A DNA stretch of 64,000 bases, from assembly GCA_041390025.1 (NCBI GenBank), contig JAWKQR010000011.1, positions 87,136 through 151,135 of the forward strand, read 5' to 3'. The translations under genes and the position numbers were made by a program. The stretch comes from JBFFMO01 sp041390025. Lineage in GTDB: Bacteria > Myxococcota_A > Bradymonadia > Bradymonadales > Bradymonadaceae. Shown one piece after another: positions 53,740-62,821 of this stretch. Position 1 is the stretch's first letter; each line of letters opens with the position of its first letter. The notes beneath the pieces are model-generated. The model saw only the letters and a list, made by a program, of their open reading frames with translations. It did not search any database and was not told the DNA's origin.

Positions 53740-55374
53740 ATGTCAGAACGATTACAGCGCCTTCGCGTCAACGGAATTGTCAGGGATTTGGCCGAAAACG
53801 AATCCGTACTGCGCCAGCGGGCTGCATCCAAGCTCGGGGTTCGCGCAGAGGATTTGGTCAGCGTGGAGCTCGTCAAGCGAAGTCTTGACGCGCGGAAGAG
53901 GCCCCAGTTCGTCTGCAACGTGGACGTGGTGCTGCGTACACCGCTCAAGAAGCTGCCCTCCGACACCTTCGAAACGCCGGATCCAGAGACATTGGCGCCG
54001 CGCGTGTTTCATCCACGTCGTCAGGAGCGCGTTGTGGTTATCGGGGCTGGACCCGCTGGCCTGTTCTGCGCCCATCGGCTCGCAGCCGCAGGCCTAAAGC
54101 CCGTGCTCATCGACCGTGGAGAGCCCGTCGAGGTTCGCGGGCGGCACGTCTCGGCGCTGATGCACAAGGGCGAGCTCCGCGAAGATTCGAACATTTGTTT
54201 CGGCGAGGGTGGGGCGGGCACGTGGTCCGACGGTAAACTCTACACGCGCGTCAACGACCCCCGAGTGCGTCACGTGCTTGAGACCATCGTCGAGCTTGGC
54301 GGCCCCGAGGATATCCTCGTGGAAGGCAAACCCCACCTTGGTACGGACCGGTTGGTGGCGCTTTGCAAGTCGTTTCGCGCCCGGCTTATCGCCGAAGGCT
54401 GCGAAGTGCGCTTCGGCGCGTTTGTGTCTGATTTTAGAATACTTAAGGGCGCCGAGGATCGCGTTACGGGTGTCGTCTTGCGCGATGGCGAGGTGGTGGA
54501 TTGTGATCGCGTCGTCATGGCGGTGGGCCACTCGGCGAGGGAGATGTACCGTTGGATGGCGGGCCGCAACGTCGCGATGGTTCAAAAACCGTTCGCGGTT
54601 GGGTTTCGCGTTGAGCACGAGCAACAACTCATCAACGACATCCAGTACGGCAAGTGGTCAAAGACCGATGGACTGCCGACCGCCGACTACCGAGTCGCCG
54701 CGAATTTCGGCGAGGGCAAAAGTCGCAAAGGAGTCTACAGCTTTTGCATGTGCCCCGGTGGCCAAGTTGTCCCGTCCCCGACCGTTCCAGGGCGCATATG
54801 TGTCAACGGCATGAGCCACGCGAGCCGCAAGGGACATTGGGCCAACTCGGCGCTCGTGGTCACGGTCGAGCCTACGGATTTTGGCAAGTTTGGCCCCATC
54901 GACTTCTTGGGGGATTACGACGGCATTCTGGACGGCATGGCGTTCCAGCTTGAGGCCGAGCGCCGCGCATACGAACTCGGCGGCGGTGGGTTCATCGCGC
55001 CGGCGCAACGGGTGCCGGACTTTCTGGCCGGGCGCGCGAGCACTGAGGTGCGGAAGTCCACCTACAAGCCAGGGGTCGCTCCCGCGGACTTGACGACGTG
55101 TTACCCCGAGTTTGTCATCGATCTGTTGAAGGCGGGGATCAAACGCTTTGAACGAACGATGCCCGGATTTGTCTCAGAGTCCGCCTTACTGATTGGCGTG
55201 GAGACACGCACGAGTGCACCGATTCAGGTCGATCGCGACAAGGACACACTTCGTTCGGCCTCGATCGCGAATCTCTACCCAGCCGGCGAAGGGGCTGGCT
55301 ACGGCGGCGGAATCGTCAGTGCGGCCATCGACGGTCTGCGCGTCGCCGAGACCATCTTGGCGGAACTGGAGTGA
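53740..55374 (+). CDS. NAD(P)/FAD-dependent oxidoreductase (COG2509 type)
   Basis: 544 residues. An N-terminal ~85-residue ferredoxin-like domain is followed by the dinucleotide-binding VVIGAGPAGLFCA near residue 98, the signature ICFGEGGAGTWSDGKL near 151, and a C-terminal NLYPAGEGAGYGGGI near 510 that completes the FAD site. The family is conserved but its substrate is undefined. Cytosolic. Directly downstream of the kinase gene. Confidence 0.88.
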   Translation: MSERLQRLRVNGIVRDLAENESVLRQRAASKLGVRAEDLVSVELVKRSLDARKRPQFVCNVDVVLRTPLKKLPSDTFETPDPETLAPRVFHPRRQERVVVIGAGPAGLFCAHRLAAAGLKPVLIDRGEPVEVRGRHVSALMHKGELREDSNICFGEGGAGTWSDGKLYTRVNDPRVRHVLETIVELGGPEDILVEGKPHLGTDRLVALCKSFRARLIAEGCEVRFGAFVSDFRILKGAEDRVTGVVLRDGEVVDCDRVVMAVGHSAREMYRWMAGRNVAMVQKPFAVGFRVEHEQQLINDIQYGKWSKTDGLPTADYRVAANFGEGKSRKGVYSFCMCPGGQVVPSPTVPGRICVNGMSHASRKGHWANSALVVTVEPTDFGKFGPIDFLGDYDGILDGMAFQLEAERRAYELGGGGFIAPAQRVPDFLAGRASTEVRKSTYKPGVAPADLTTCYPEFVIDLLKAGIKRFERTMPGFVSESALLIGVETRTSAPIQVDRDKDTLRSASIANLYPAGEGAGYGGGIVSAAIDGLRVAETILAELE

Positions 55375-55426
55375 CTTGAACCGTGAACGGTGTAGACTTG
55401 GCGTCGTTCACTCTGAAGAGGTTGGT

Positions 55427-55585
55427 ATGTCTGGAGAATGGAAGTGGGATTGGTGGAGCGAAAATCCCATCGAGCTCGTGATTTTTGTGCTGTTTGTGGT
55501 GTTCTTTTTTGCTTTTCCTTGGACGGGTATGGGCATCACACCGACGGCTGACCCGAACGCACCCGTGAACTCCACCGCGAAGTGA
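55427..55585 (+). CDS. Small single-pass membrane protein
   Basis: 52 residues: a Trp-rich start (SGEWKWDWWSENP), one hydrophobic segment (IELVIFVLFVVFFFAFPW) and a short polar tail. AAGAGG lies before the ATG. No family recognised. It sits 52 bases after the FAD gene and could be a small membrane regulator. Confidence 0.5.
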   Translation: MSGEWKWDWWSENPIELVIFVLFVVFFFAFPWTGMGITPTADPNAPVNSTAK

Positions 55586-55683
55586 CCGGGCTGGAAAGTT
55601 GCAAAAATGCCGCGTATGGCGGACCATACCGCAGACAACTTTCGTTTTAGTTTCAATTGCGCTGAATGCGCTGGAGGATGCGG

Positions 55684-56667
55684 ATGTCGAGACTTCTTTC
55701 CGCAGGATTTGTTCGTGCAGCGTGCGCCGTCATTTTGTGCAGCGTAGCTGCAAGTGTGGTCGCGCCCACGGATGCATTCGCTCAGAGCGACGAGGCCTCG
55801 AAAGCCAAGCGCGTGCTTTCCCTCATCGGTGGCGCGAACGAGAAGTTTGACGCCGAGGACTTCGCTGGGGCGCTCGCCGATTACAAAGAAGCGTACGAGC
55901 TGTACCCCGATCCATCGTTGTTGTACCGAATCGGACTGTCGTCGGAAAAGTTGGGCGACAACTTTGAAGCCGTCGAGTACTACGCGAAGTTCATCGATGC
56001 GGTGCCAGACGACAAGACCGCGAAGAAGGTGCGCGCGCGAATCGATGAGCTGCGCGCGGCGCTGCCCGCGCGATACCAAGTCGAGTCCTCGCCTGCGGAA
56101 GCGGCGGTGCGACTTGATGACCTCAACAATCCCATCATCTGCACCACCCCGTGCGAAATCGATGTGCCGGCCGGGCGCGCGACGATCATTGTCTCGAAGG
56201 CGGGTTATGACGACGGACGTCGGGTCGTGACGGCGGAGAGCGGCGCGCGGTCTCGGGCAGAGTTTGAGCTCTCGGAGACCATCGAGCTCGCGTCCACCGA
56301 TCCGGGTCCAACGGCCACGTCGGAGGGATCTGGCCTCGCGATGTGGGGCTGGATCGCGACGGGTGTTGGTGTGGCTGCGCTTGGTACCGGGGCTGCATTC
56401 ACGGTTTTGTCCCAGTCGGCGGCCGACGATGTCAACAGCTACGACAAGCGAGGGCCCGGCGCGTCACCCGGCGAACTTCAGGGTCTCAAGGACGATGCAA
56501 CCTCCTATTACGACACATCTGTGATCATGTACGTCGTGGGCGGCGTCCTGACCGCAACGGGCGTCACGCTCGTCGTTGTCGACTCCGTGAGCAGTGATGG
56601 CTCCGCCTCACTGCGCGTATCTCCGACCGCTGGCGGTGCGCTCGTTGGTGTTGGCGGTCGTTTCTAG
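55684..56667 (+). CDS. PEGA-domain protein with TPR-like N-terminus
   Basis: 327 residues. A signal peptide (cleavage near AFA-QSD) is followed by tetratricopeptide-like helices (NEKFDAEDFAGALADYKEA, PSLLYRIGLSSEKLGDNFEAV) and a PEGA domain (residues ~120-185). Two hydrophobic segments lie near the C-terminus. Ideal GGAGG precedes ATG 55684, which is preferred to ATG 55666. This exported TPR+PEGA layout is common in deltaproteobacteria and may bind a surface polymer. Confidence 0.75.
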   Translation: MSRLLSAGFVRAACAVILCSVAASVVAPTDAFAQSDEASKAKRVLSLIGGANEKFDAEDFAGALADYKEAYELYPDPSLLYRIGLSSEKLGDNFEAVEYYAKFIDAVPDDKTAKKVRARIDELRAALPARYQVESSPAEAAVRLDDLNNPIICTTPCEIDVPAGRATIIVSKAGYDDGRRVVTAESGARSRAEFELSETIELASTDPGPTATSEGSGLAMWGWIATGVGVAALGTGAAFTVLSQSAADDVNSYDKRGPGASPGELQGLKDDATSYYDTSVIMYVVGGVLTATGVTLVVVDSVSSDGSASLRVSPTAGGALVGVGGRF

Positions 56668-56688
56668 CGTCGCTGAAGTGAGGGTCGC

Positions 56689-59112
56689 TTGCGACTATTT
56701 GATACGCTTCAATACTGGTCCATTCGGACGCAGGTGGGTCCCCACATCGACATCGCAGACGGTGGAGACACAGGCATCCACTGGGGCGGTGTCCTCTCGG
56801 GTGCCCTCACCGTCATCGGGGTGATCGTCCTATTCGTGCTGGTTTTCGCCGGCCTGCGATGGTTGAAAGCCAATCGTGGTGCCGCCCCGACACCTTCCGT
56901 GGGGTTGGACAAGGCCTCTCGGGCCCGGATTCAAAAAGCACTCGACAGCAACGACTTTGACTCCGCGGGTGAAATTCTCCTCAAAGCGGGGCAGATTGAT
57001 GAAGCGGCTGAGGTCTTCGCGCAAGGCAGGGTGTTCGCCAAAGCCGCACGCGCGTACCAACAGACGGGCAACGTCGCGCAAGCGATTCATTACTTCAAGC
57101 AGGCCGGCGACGTTCGCCAGGCGGCGAGATTGTATGCCGATCAAGGGCAACACATGGCCGCCGCCGCAGAGTATTTCACCGCTTCCGAGTTTGGGCTTTC
57201 AGCGGAACAGTATGAACTGGCGGGGGACTTTAAGCGCGCGGCCGAGCTCCACGAAAAGGCCAAATCGTGGCTGCGCGCCGGGAAGCTCTACGAAAAGGCT
57301 GGTGACCGCGTACGTGCCGCCGAAAACTACATCAATCATTTTCAAGATGCCCTCAGTCGTGCCAGCGGGGATCTAGAAGCCGTCGCGAACGAGCGCGAAG
57401 TTGCCAGACGTGCGGGCGATATCCTCAAGGAAGCGGGTGACCTCCATCGTGCAAGCCAGATCTTCCAGGAAGGCGGTTTCTTCGAAGAAGCCGCTGCGTG
57501 TCTGAGAAGCACCGGAGACCTCACTAAGGCGGCGCAACTCCTGCTCAAGGCCCAGCAACCCCTCAAGGCTGCACAGGTACTTGAGGAAGCCGGGGAGGGG
57601 GTGCAGGCAGCCAAAATGCGGGCGGAGGCCGCACTTCGGGATCGTGACTTCGAGACGGCAGCGAAGATGTTCGCGACAGCGGGCGACTTCGAGAAGGCCG
57701 CAAAACTTTATGAGCGACTTGAGGATTTCCCCAACGCCGCAGAATTGTTTGAAAAACTCGGGGACTTAAACAAAGCCCTTGAGTATTACATCAAGGCGGA
57801 CAAGCCAGGACACGCGGCCCAGTGCGCGGAGGTCATCGGGCGTTTGGATGACGCCGTGGAGATGTTTCGGAAAGCCGGAGATATCGACGGCGAGATCCGT
57901 GTGCTGCAAGCGCAAGGAGACTACTTCCGCGCCGGTCGACTGCAGTTTGAGCATCGCCGGTACGGGGATTCGCTCAACACGCTATCGAACATCGATTCAC
58001 GTGACCCGATTTATCACCGAGCGCTCGAGCTACAGGGCGATGTGCTTCGGTCCCAAGGACGCTTTGAAAAGGCCTACAGCAAGTATCGGGCGGCGGTCAG
58101 CGACCGCGAGTGCAGCACCGGCACGCTGCCCCTTTACTACAAAATGGCCCGCGTGCTTGAGGAAGAACAAGATCGCAACGGCGCGCTTGAGCACTACAAT
58201 TCGATCCTCGCCGTTGATCGCAACTACGAAGACGTGTCGCTTCGGGTAAAAGCACTGCTTGGACGGGGGCGCCGCACGACCATTCCCGGTACCACGTCGA
58301 GCGGGATTTTTGCCGCACCCGAAGGCGAAAATGGCCGGCGTTACGAAGTGATCGAAGAGATTGCACGTGGCGGAATGGGCATCGTCTACCAAGCTCGGGA
58401 CACGGTCCTAGGCCGTATCGTTGCCTTCAAGATCTTGGGCGAGAACCTCCGAGACAATGAAACGGCGGTAAAGTACTTCCTGCGGGAGGCGCGCGCCGCG
58501 GCGGCACTCTCCCATCCCAACATCGTCACCATTTTTGACGCGGGCGAGCAGGACGGCGAGTACTACATGGCCATGGAGTTCGTTGAGGGCACGACGCTCA
58601 AGGAACTGATCAAGCGCAAGGGGGCGCTCGCCGAAGATCAGGTGCGATACATTCTGATCCACTGCTGCAAAGCCCTCCAGTACGCCCACAGCAAAGGGGT
58701 CATTCATCGCGACATCAAGAGCGGAAATGTGATGATTACACGCGATAAGGCCTTGAAGATCATGGACTTCGGGCTCGCGAAGTTTATGAAGGAGTACCAG
58801 AAGGACCACACTCAGCAGGTGGGTACACCCTTCTACATGTCTCCCGAACAGGTCATCGGCAAACACATCGACTTCCGCAGCGACTTGTACAGTTTGGGCT
58901 GCACGATCTTCGAATGCGCGACGGGGACAGTGCCGTTCTTCAAGGGCGACCTGAGCTATCACCACGTGCACACAAAGCCGCCGTCACCACGTTCGATCAA
59001 TCCAGCCCTGTCTCGCGACCTGGAACGCGTGATCCTGAAAATGCTCGAAAAGGATCCCAACGACCGCTACCAGTCTGCCAAAGACATCATCGAAGATGCT
59101 GTCACGGATTAG
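56689..59112 (+). CDS. Ser/Thr kinase with N-terminal membrane segment and TPR-like repeats
   Basis: 807 residues from TTG 56689. One membrane segment (residues ~34-60) is followed by ~15 short helical repeats of a GDxxxAAxLYE type (residues ~75-500), then a C-terminal Hanks kinase (~545-800) with ARGGMGIVY, FKIL, HRDIKSGN, MDFGLA and SPE. The order (repeats first, kinase last) is opposite to the usual PknB-type proteins. The repeats resemble a clathrin/IFT-like array, probably a binding or oligomerisation platform. 22 bases after the PEGA gene. Confidence 0.88.
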   Translation: MRLFDTLQYWSIRTQVGPHIDIADGGDTGIHWGGVLSGALTVIGVIVLFVLVFAGLRWLKANRGAAPTPSVGLDKASRARIQKALDSNDFDSAGEILLKAGQIDEAAEVFAQGRVFAKAARAYQQTGNVAQAIHYFKQAGDVRQAARLYADQGQHMAAAAEYFTASEFGLSAEQYELAGDFKRAAELHEKAKSWLRAGKLYEKAGDRVRAAENYINHFQDALSRASGDLEAVANEREVARRAGDILKEAGDLHRASQIFQEGGFFEEAAACLRSTGDLTKAAQLLLKAQQPLKAAQVLEEAGEGVQAAKMRAEAALRDRDFETAAKMFATAGDFEKAAKLYERLEDFPNAAELFEKLGDLNKALEYYIKADKPGHAAQCAEVIGRLDDAVEMFRKAGDIDGEIRVLQAQGDYFRAGRLQFEHRRYGDSLNTLSNIDSRDPIYHRALELQGDVLRSQGRFEKAYSKYRAAVSDRECSTGTLPLYYKMARVLEEEQDRNGALEHYNSILAVDRNYEDVSLRVKALLGRGRRTTIPGTTSSGIFAAPEGENGRRYEVIEEIARGGMGIVYQARDTVLGRIVAFKILGENLRDNETAVKYFLREARAAAALSHPNIVTIFDAGEQDGEYYMAMEFVEGTTLKELIKRKGALAEDQVRYILIHCCKALQYAHSKGVIHRDIKSGNVMITRDKALKIMDFGLAKFMKEYQKDHTQQVGTPFYMSPEQVIGKHIDFRSDLYSLGCTIFECATGTVPFFKGDLSYHHVHTKPPSPRSINPALSRDLERVILKMLEKDPNDRYQSAKDIIEDAVTD

Positions 59113-59935
59113 CGAAGTTTGCGCATCTTTCGCCGTTTGACACCCGGCAACTCGCCTTGAGCAGCCTCCCGTGCGCGCTCAGCCTCGTCGGGTCTCCCTG
59201 CCTGCTCAAGAAAATCCGCCCAACGATAGAGCACCATCGGATTGGTGGGATACTTCTTCTTGAGGGTGAGCACGACCCGTTCGGCTTCGTCCATTCGATT
59301 CAGAGCCACCAAGGCATCGATTCGCCCGAGCGCGGCTTGGACGTTGTCGGGATCGCGCTCAAGGATTCGACCAAACACAGCCGCTGCATCGGAGTGCCTG
59401 CTGAGCTGTGCGTAGAGGGCTCCCAGCCGCGAAGCGATCTTGAGGTCACTAGGATTGGCGTCCCACAGCCAAAGATAGTGGGGGATCGCTTGCGCCGAGT
59501 TGCCTGCCTCATCATGTGCTGCGGCAGCCGCCTGACGCGCGCTGAGATAGGCTGGATTCGCCTCGACGGCGATGTCCACCATGCGCAATTGAGTCGCAAC
59601 GTCCTGTGTAGCAGCCGCGAACTGCGCGGCGGTTAAGGCGTCCTCGGCGCGAAGTGCACGGGATGGCTCCGCTTGAATCGCTGTTTCCAAGTGACCTACC
59701 GCGCTTGCGAACTCGCCGCGATCTGCGTCTTGGCTCGCCAACTCGCGCTCGGCTTGGCGAGGACTTTTCGTGCGGCGTATTGGTCGGGAGACTCCTCGAC
59801 AGCCAGTGCTGCCTCGGCGGCCGCGGTGGTTGCATCGCCCGAATCTAACGCAGCTCGGGCGCTTGCGACATGGTCTGGGGTTGCGCAGCCCGCCAACGAC
59901 AAAAGTAGAATGCACGTGATACAGTTCGATCGCAT
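59109..59935 (-). CDS. TPR lipoprotein, frameshifted
   Basis: About 276 residues. Lipobox SLAGC near residue 17, then TPR units (GEFASAVGHLETAIQAEPS, SRHSDAAAVFGRILERDPDN, LNRMDEAERVVLTLKKKYP) typical of PilF/BamD-like or sorting lipoproteins. The frame changes near 59753, where one G of a run is missing; adding it gives KVLAKAERELASQ. ATG 59935 preferred to 59947. The stop interlocks with the kinase at 59112 (ttag). Confidence 0.75.
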
Positions 59936-59984
59936 GTAAACACGCATACCGTTGCGCTGGATGATTGCAAAGGAGCTTTTGACC

Positions 59985-60488
59985 ATGACCAAACTAACCC
60001 ATGTGCAAGACTCAGGCGACGTGAGCATGGTCGACGTGTCGGAGAAGTCGGTCACCGGTCGGGAAGCGACCGCCCGGGGAGTCGTACGGATGACCGCTGA
60101 GACGCGGGCTGCGATTCTTGAGCATCGCGTTGCAAAGGGAGCCGTCCTGACAACGGCTCGACTCGCCGGCATCATGGCGGCCAAACGCACAGCTGAGCTG
60201 ATTCCGTTGTGTCATGGCGTTTCGCTGGATCATGTGGAGGTACGCTTTGCGCCAACCGAAGACGGGTTGGCGGTGGAGTCTACCGCACGATGCGCGGCGC
60301 GGACCGGCGTTGAAATGGAGGCGTTGGTCGCGGTGACGCACGCGTGTTTGACCGTTTACGACATGGCCAAAGCCATCGACAAAGGAATGGTGATCACGGA
60401 CGTCCAACTCATAAAGAAGACGGGCGGGAAGTCCGGGGATTGGCACACACCGAATCACACGCGCGCGTGGCCGACGGAGTGGATCTAA
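59985..60488 (+). CDS. moaC: Cyclic pyranopterin monophosphate synthase
   Basis: 167 residues, the normal MoaC length. It forms cPMP in molybdenum-cofactor synthesis. Signatures: MVDVSEKSVTGREATARG near residue 16, AAKRTAELIPLCHG near 69 with the catalytic His, and the MEALVAV-ACLTVYDMAK block near 113. AGGAG precedes ATG 59985. No other moa gene is in the window. One base separates it from the next gene. Confidence 0.94.
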   Translation: MTKLTHVQDSGDVSMVDVSEKSVTGREATARGVVRMTAETRAAILEHRVAKGAVLTTARLAGIMAAKRTAELIPLCHGVSLDHVEVRFAPTEDGLAVESTARCAARTGVEMEALVAVTHACLTVYDMAKAIDKGMVITDVQLIKKTGGKSGDWHTPNHTRAWPTEWI

Positions 60489-60489
60489 A

Positions 60490-61277
60490 GTGCACTTCTT
60501 TGACGCCCAGATTCGAAGCGACACGCGATCCGACGATGACCTGCGAAACCTCGCGTACTTTGACACCACCCACGTGGTGACGACCCCTAATCCGCGGCGG
60601 ACCAGTGAAACTGCCGACGACCTGTGCGACTACCTGAGCACGCTGGTGACCGAGGAGCCACGCCGCCTAGCGCGGTTGGGGATCGCGCCGTATGTGGCGC
60701 TGGTCTGCTGCCGGTGGCCCGCCCGCGAAGGACACATCACGAGGTGTGGGGTCGACTTCCGACGCTGTTGCAGAAGGACCACGTTGTGGCGCTTGGGGAG
60801 ATCGGAGCCTGGGAAGATACCCACGCGCACTGGGAGATCTTCGAGCGGCAGGTCGCGATCGGCATGGAGCTTGGGCTCCCGTTGATCGTCACGCCGCCGA
60901 CCGACCTACGGGTCAACATGACCTTTAAGATGATGCAGCGATTGCAGGCCATGGGGATGCCGCCATCGCGGGTTGTGTTTAATCACGCCGAGGAGCGCAC
61001 CCTAGAGGCGATCCTGTCGGATGGTTTCTACGCCAGTCTGACCGTCGGGGCTTACTTCATGGAGGCGCGCACTGCGTGCACGCTGTTGGAAGGTCAAAAG
61101 GGCGGGTTTGACCGCATCATGCTGAACTCAGCCTTGCGTGAGGGATTGGCGGACATCTTGGGGATTCCCAAGACTGTCGTCGCACTGAAGGAAGCGGGGG
61201 CGTCGTTGGCGACGATTGAAGCAGTCACGTTTGGAACCGCGCAGACATTTTTTCTGGGGGCTACCACGTCGAGCTGA
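60490..61277 (+). CDS. TatD-like metal-dependent hydrolase, frameshifted
   Basis: About 263 residues from GTG 60490. The N-terminus FFDAQIRSDTRSDDDL replaces the usual DxHxH with DAQIRS, which may weaken the first metal site. Later parts match TatD-like enzymes: VALGEIGAWEDTHAHWEIF, RVVFNHAEERTL and the C-terminal LNSALREG. One missing G at 60702-60703 breaks the frame; restoring it gives YVALGLLPVARPRRTH. It is closest to a TatD subgroup found in myxobacteria. DNase activity is uncertain. Confidence 0.75.
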
Positions 61278-62367
61278 GCCCGACTCCCGTCACGTACGCG
61301 GATTGGCCTCGGATCAACACAGGTGACAGCGCGAGGCCCTGGGGCTCGCCGGTGTGACCAAAGTGGGAGGCGTGCGCCAGGTTCCCTGCCAGTGTGCCCA
61401 CAACTGCTGCGACGAGGACGTCGGAGAGGTATGCCTCTTGTTGGTAGACTTGGCCCAGACCAACGAGGGTTGAGACGCCGTAGAGCGTTCCGTAAGACAC
61501 CAAGTCTGCAACCAACGGGCTGAACTCGTTGGCGACCATCCAGTCGGATACATCACGCGAGGTGTACGCCGCAGACGCGAATGTAAACGCCGTCAAAGCG
61601 CTCACAAAGCTGTCATTGGCTTCGCTATCGATATCCCCATAACCGCTGCGAAGGAATGCCTTGTAGGGACGTTCACGGGCGAACATGGCCTTCATCACGC
61701 CCGTCGCGGCGGCGGTGTAGGCCATCGCTTCCATGTATCCAAGAAACGCGTAGTCCGCGTACTCAGAACTGTCCAGAAACGCTGAGCCCGTGAAGATGGT
61801 CTTCAGCCCAGACGCCGTGTACCAAAGTGCAGGCAGGCCGATCGTCGCGTAGCCAAGCACATCGCCCGCGCCAAACAAAAACGGTGAGCCCTCCTCAAGG
61901 TCGCCGTGGAACTTGATCGACGTATCGTAGTCAAAGCTGTCACGTGTTGGAGACGAGAACGACACAGCCTCTTGGCCAAGCGTGGATGGGCTCGCGACCA
62001 GAAGAAGCCCGCCGCCCAGCAGAACAGCGTCCACTCCGATACGAATGACCGAAAACTCAGAGGTCAGTGTGCTTTCGACCGATGTGGGTTCTTCCACCTG
62101 CGTGTCCGCGATGCTCTCTTGGAAGAGCACCTGAGCTTCCGGCTCGGGCTCGGGTTCAGGCTCGGGTTCCGCCTCGGGCTCGGGCTCGGGTTCGGGTTCC
62201 GCCTCGGGCTCGGGCTCGGGCTCGGGCTCTTTGGCCTTTTTCTTCTTTTTCTTCTTCTTTTTGACGGTCTCGGCTGGAGGGTCGTCTTGCGCGAAGACGG
62301 ATGTCGGCGCGTGACTGACGAAGAAACCGCAGAGAACGAACAGAATCAGGAACTTTCTAGACGTCAT
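61261..62367 (-). CDS. PAP2-superfamily-like membrane protein with poly-Lys/EP repeats, degenerate catalytic site
   Basis: 368 residues. A signal peptide (MTSRKFLILF..VFAQD) is followed by nine Lys and then ~34 residues of strict Glu-Pro repeats broken by Ala. A membrane-associated domain (from residue ~110) resembles type-2 phosphatidic acid phosphatases: KAMFARERPYKAF matches KxxxxxxRP, but SFVSALTAFTF stands for the PSGH block and QVYQQEAYLSDV lacks the catalytic His. It is therefore probably inactive and may act as a binding protein. Overlaps the TatD gene by 17 bases. Confidence 0.7.
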   Translation of the reverse strand: MTSRKFLILFVLCGFFVSHAPTSVFAQDDPPAETVKKKKKKKKKAKEPEPEPEPEAEPEPEPEPEAEPEPEPEPEPEAQVLFQESIADTQVEEPTSVESTLTSEFSVIRIGVDAVLLGGGLLLVASPSTLGQEAVSFSSPTRDSFDYDTSIKFHGDLEEGSPFLFGAGDVLGYATIGLPALWYTASGLKTIFTGSAFLDSSEYADYAFLGYMEAMAYTAAATGVMKAMFARERPYKAFLRSGYGDIDSEANDSFVSALTAFTFASAAYTSRDVSDWMVANEFSPLVADLVSYGTLYGVSTLVGLGQVYQQEAYLSDVLVAAVVGTLAGNLAHASHFGHTGEPQGLALSPVLIRGQSAYVTGVGLSSTW

Positions 62368-62374
62368 GGTCTCG

Positions 62375-62707
62375 TCACAGGAAGTAGGAGCAAGCATCAA
62401 CGGTGGCGCCACGCCCTTGTGCGGCGGTCTCAAGTGCATCGTCGCACGTCCAATCCGAAAGCGCATCCGAGCAGACCTGGATGTCTGCTTTGGGATCCTG
62501 CAAAGTGCTGGATTGGTTTCGCAGCGAGACGTCAACGTTTCGACACAGTCGGCAACAGACGTAAGCCCGCACGCTTTGGTCAGGTCGACCCCAGCTGGTA
62601 CAAATCTCACATTGGGTGGCTGCGATGTCCGCGCACGTTTCCTCGATCGGCGGATAACAGCCCGACAGGAGGATGAACACGGCAACCGAAAACAAACGAC
62701 TCATCAT
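62375..62707 (-). CDS. Cys-rich small lipoprotein (possible compensating frame error)
   Basis: 110 residues with lipobox ILLSGC and many Cys. The middle ~30 residues as read (SWGRPDQSVRAYVC...) look out of frame. Removing one base from cccc 62589-62592 and adding one at 62497-62498 gives DLTKACGLTSVADCVETLTSRC, a more regular helical pattern. I cannot prove this. Start ATG 62707 (or 62704). Divergent from the universal stress gene; it ends 8 bases from the PAP2-like gene start. Confidence 0.5.
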   Translation of the reverse strand: MMSRLFSVAVFILLSGCYPPIEETCADIAATQCEICTSWGRPDQSVRAYVCCRLCRNVDVSLRNQSSTLQDPKADIQVCSDALSDWTCDDALETAAQGRGATVDACSYFL

Positions 62708-62821
62708 GACCCTTGGATTGACGGCCACAGGTTACGACAGGTCTTCGGAATATGCACCCCGTTGTTGGTGGAAATTGGCGTTGCGGTGACTATCATCCCG
62801 TCGGACCCACAGGGAGAAACC

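Noticed and set aside
62110..62250. Low-complexity ggctcgggctcggg tract as a non-coding repeat
   Set aside because: It is the coding sequence for the Glu-Pro repeats of the PAP2-like protein.
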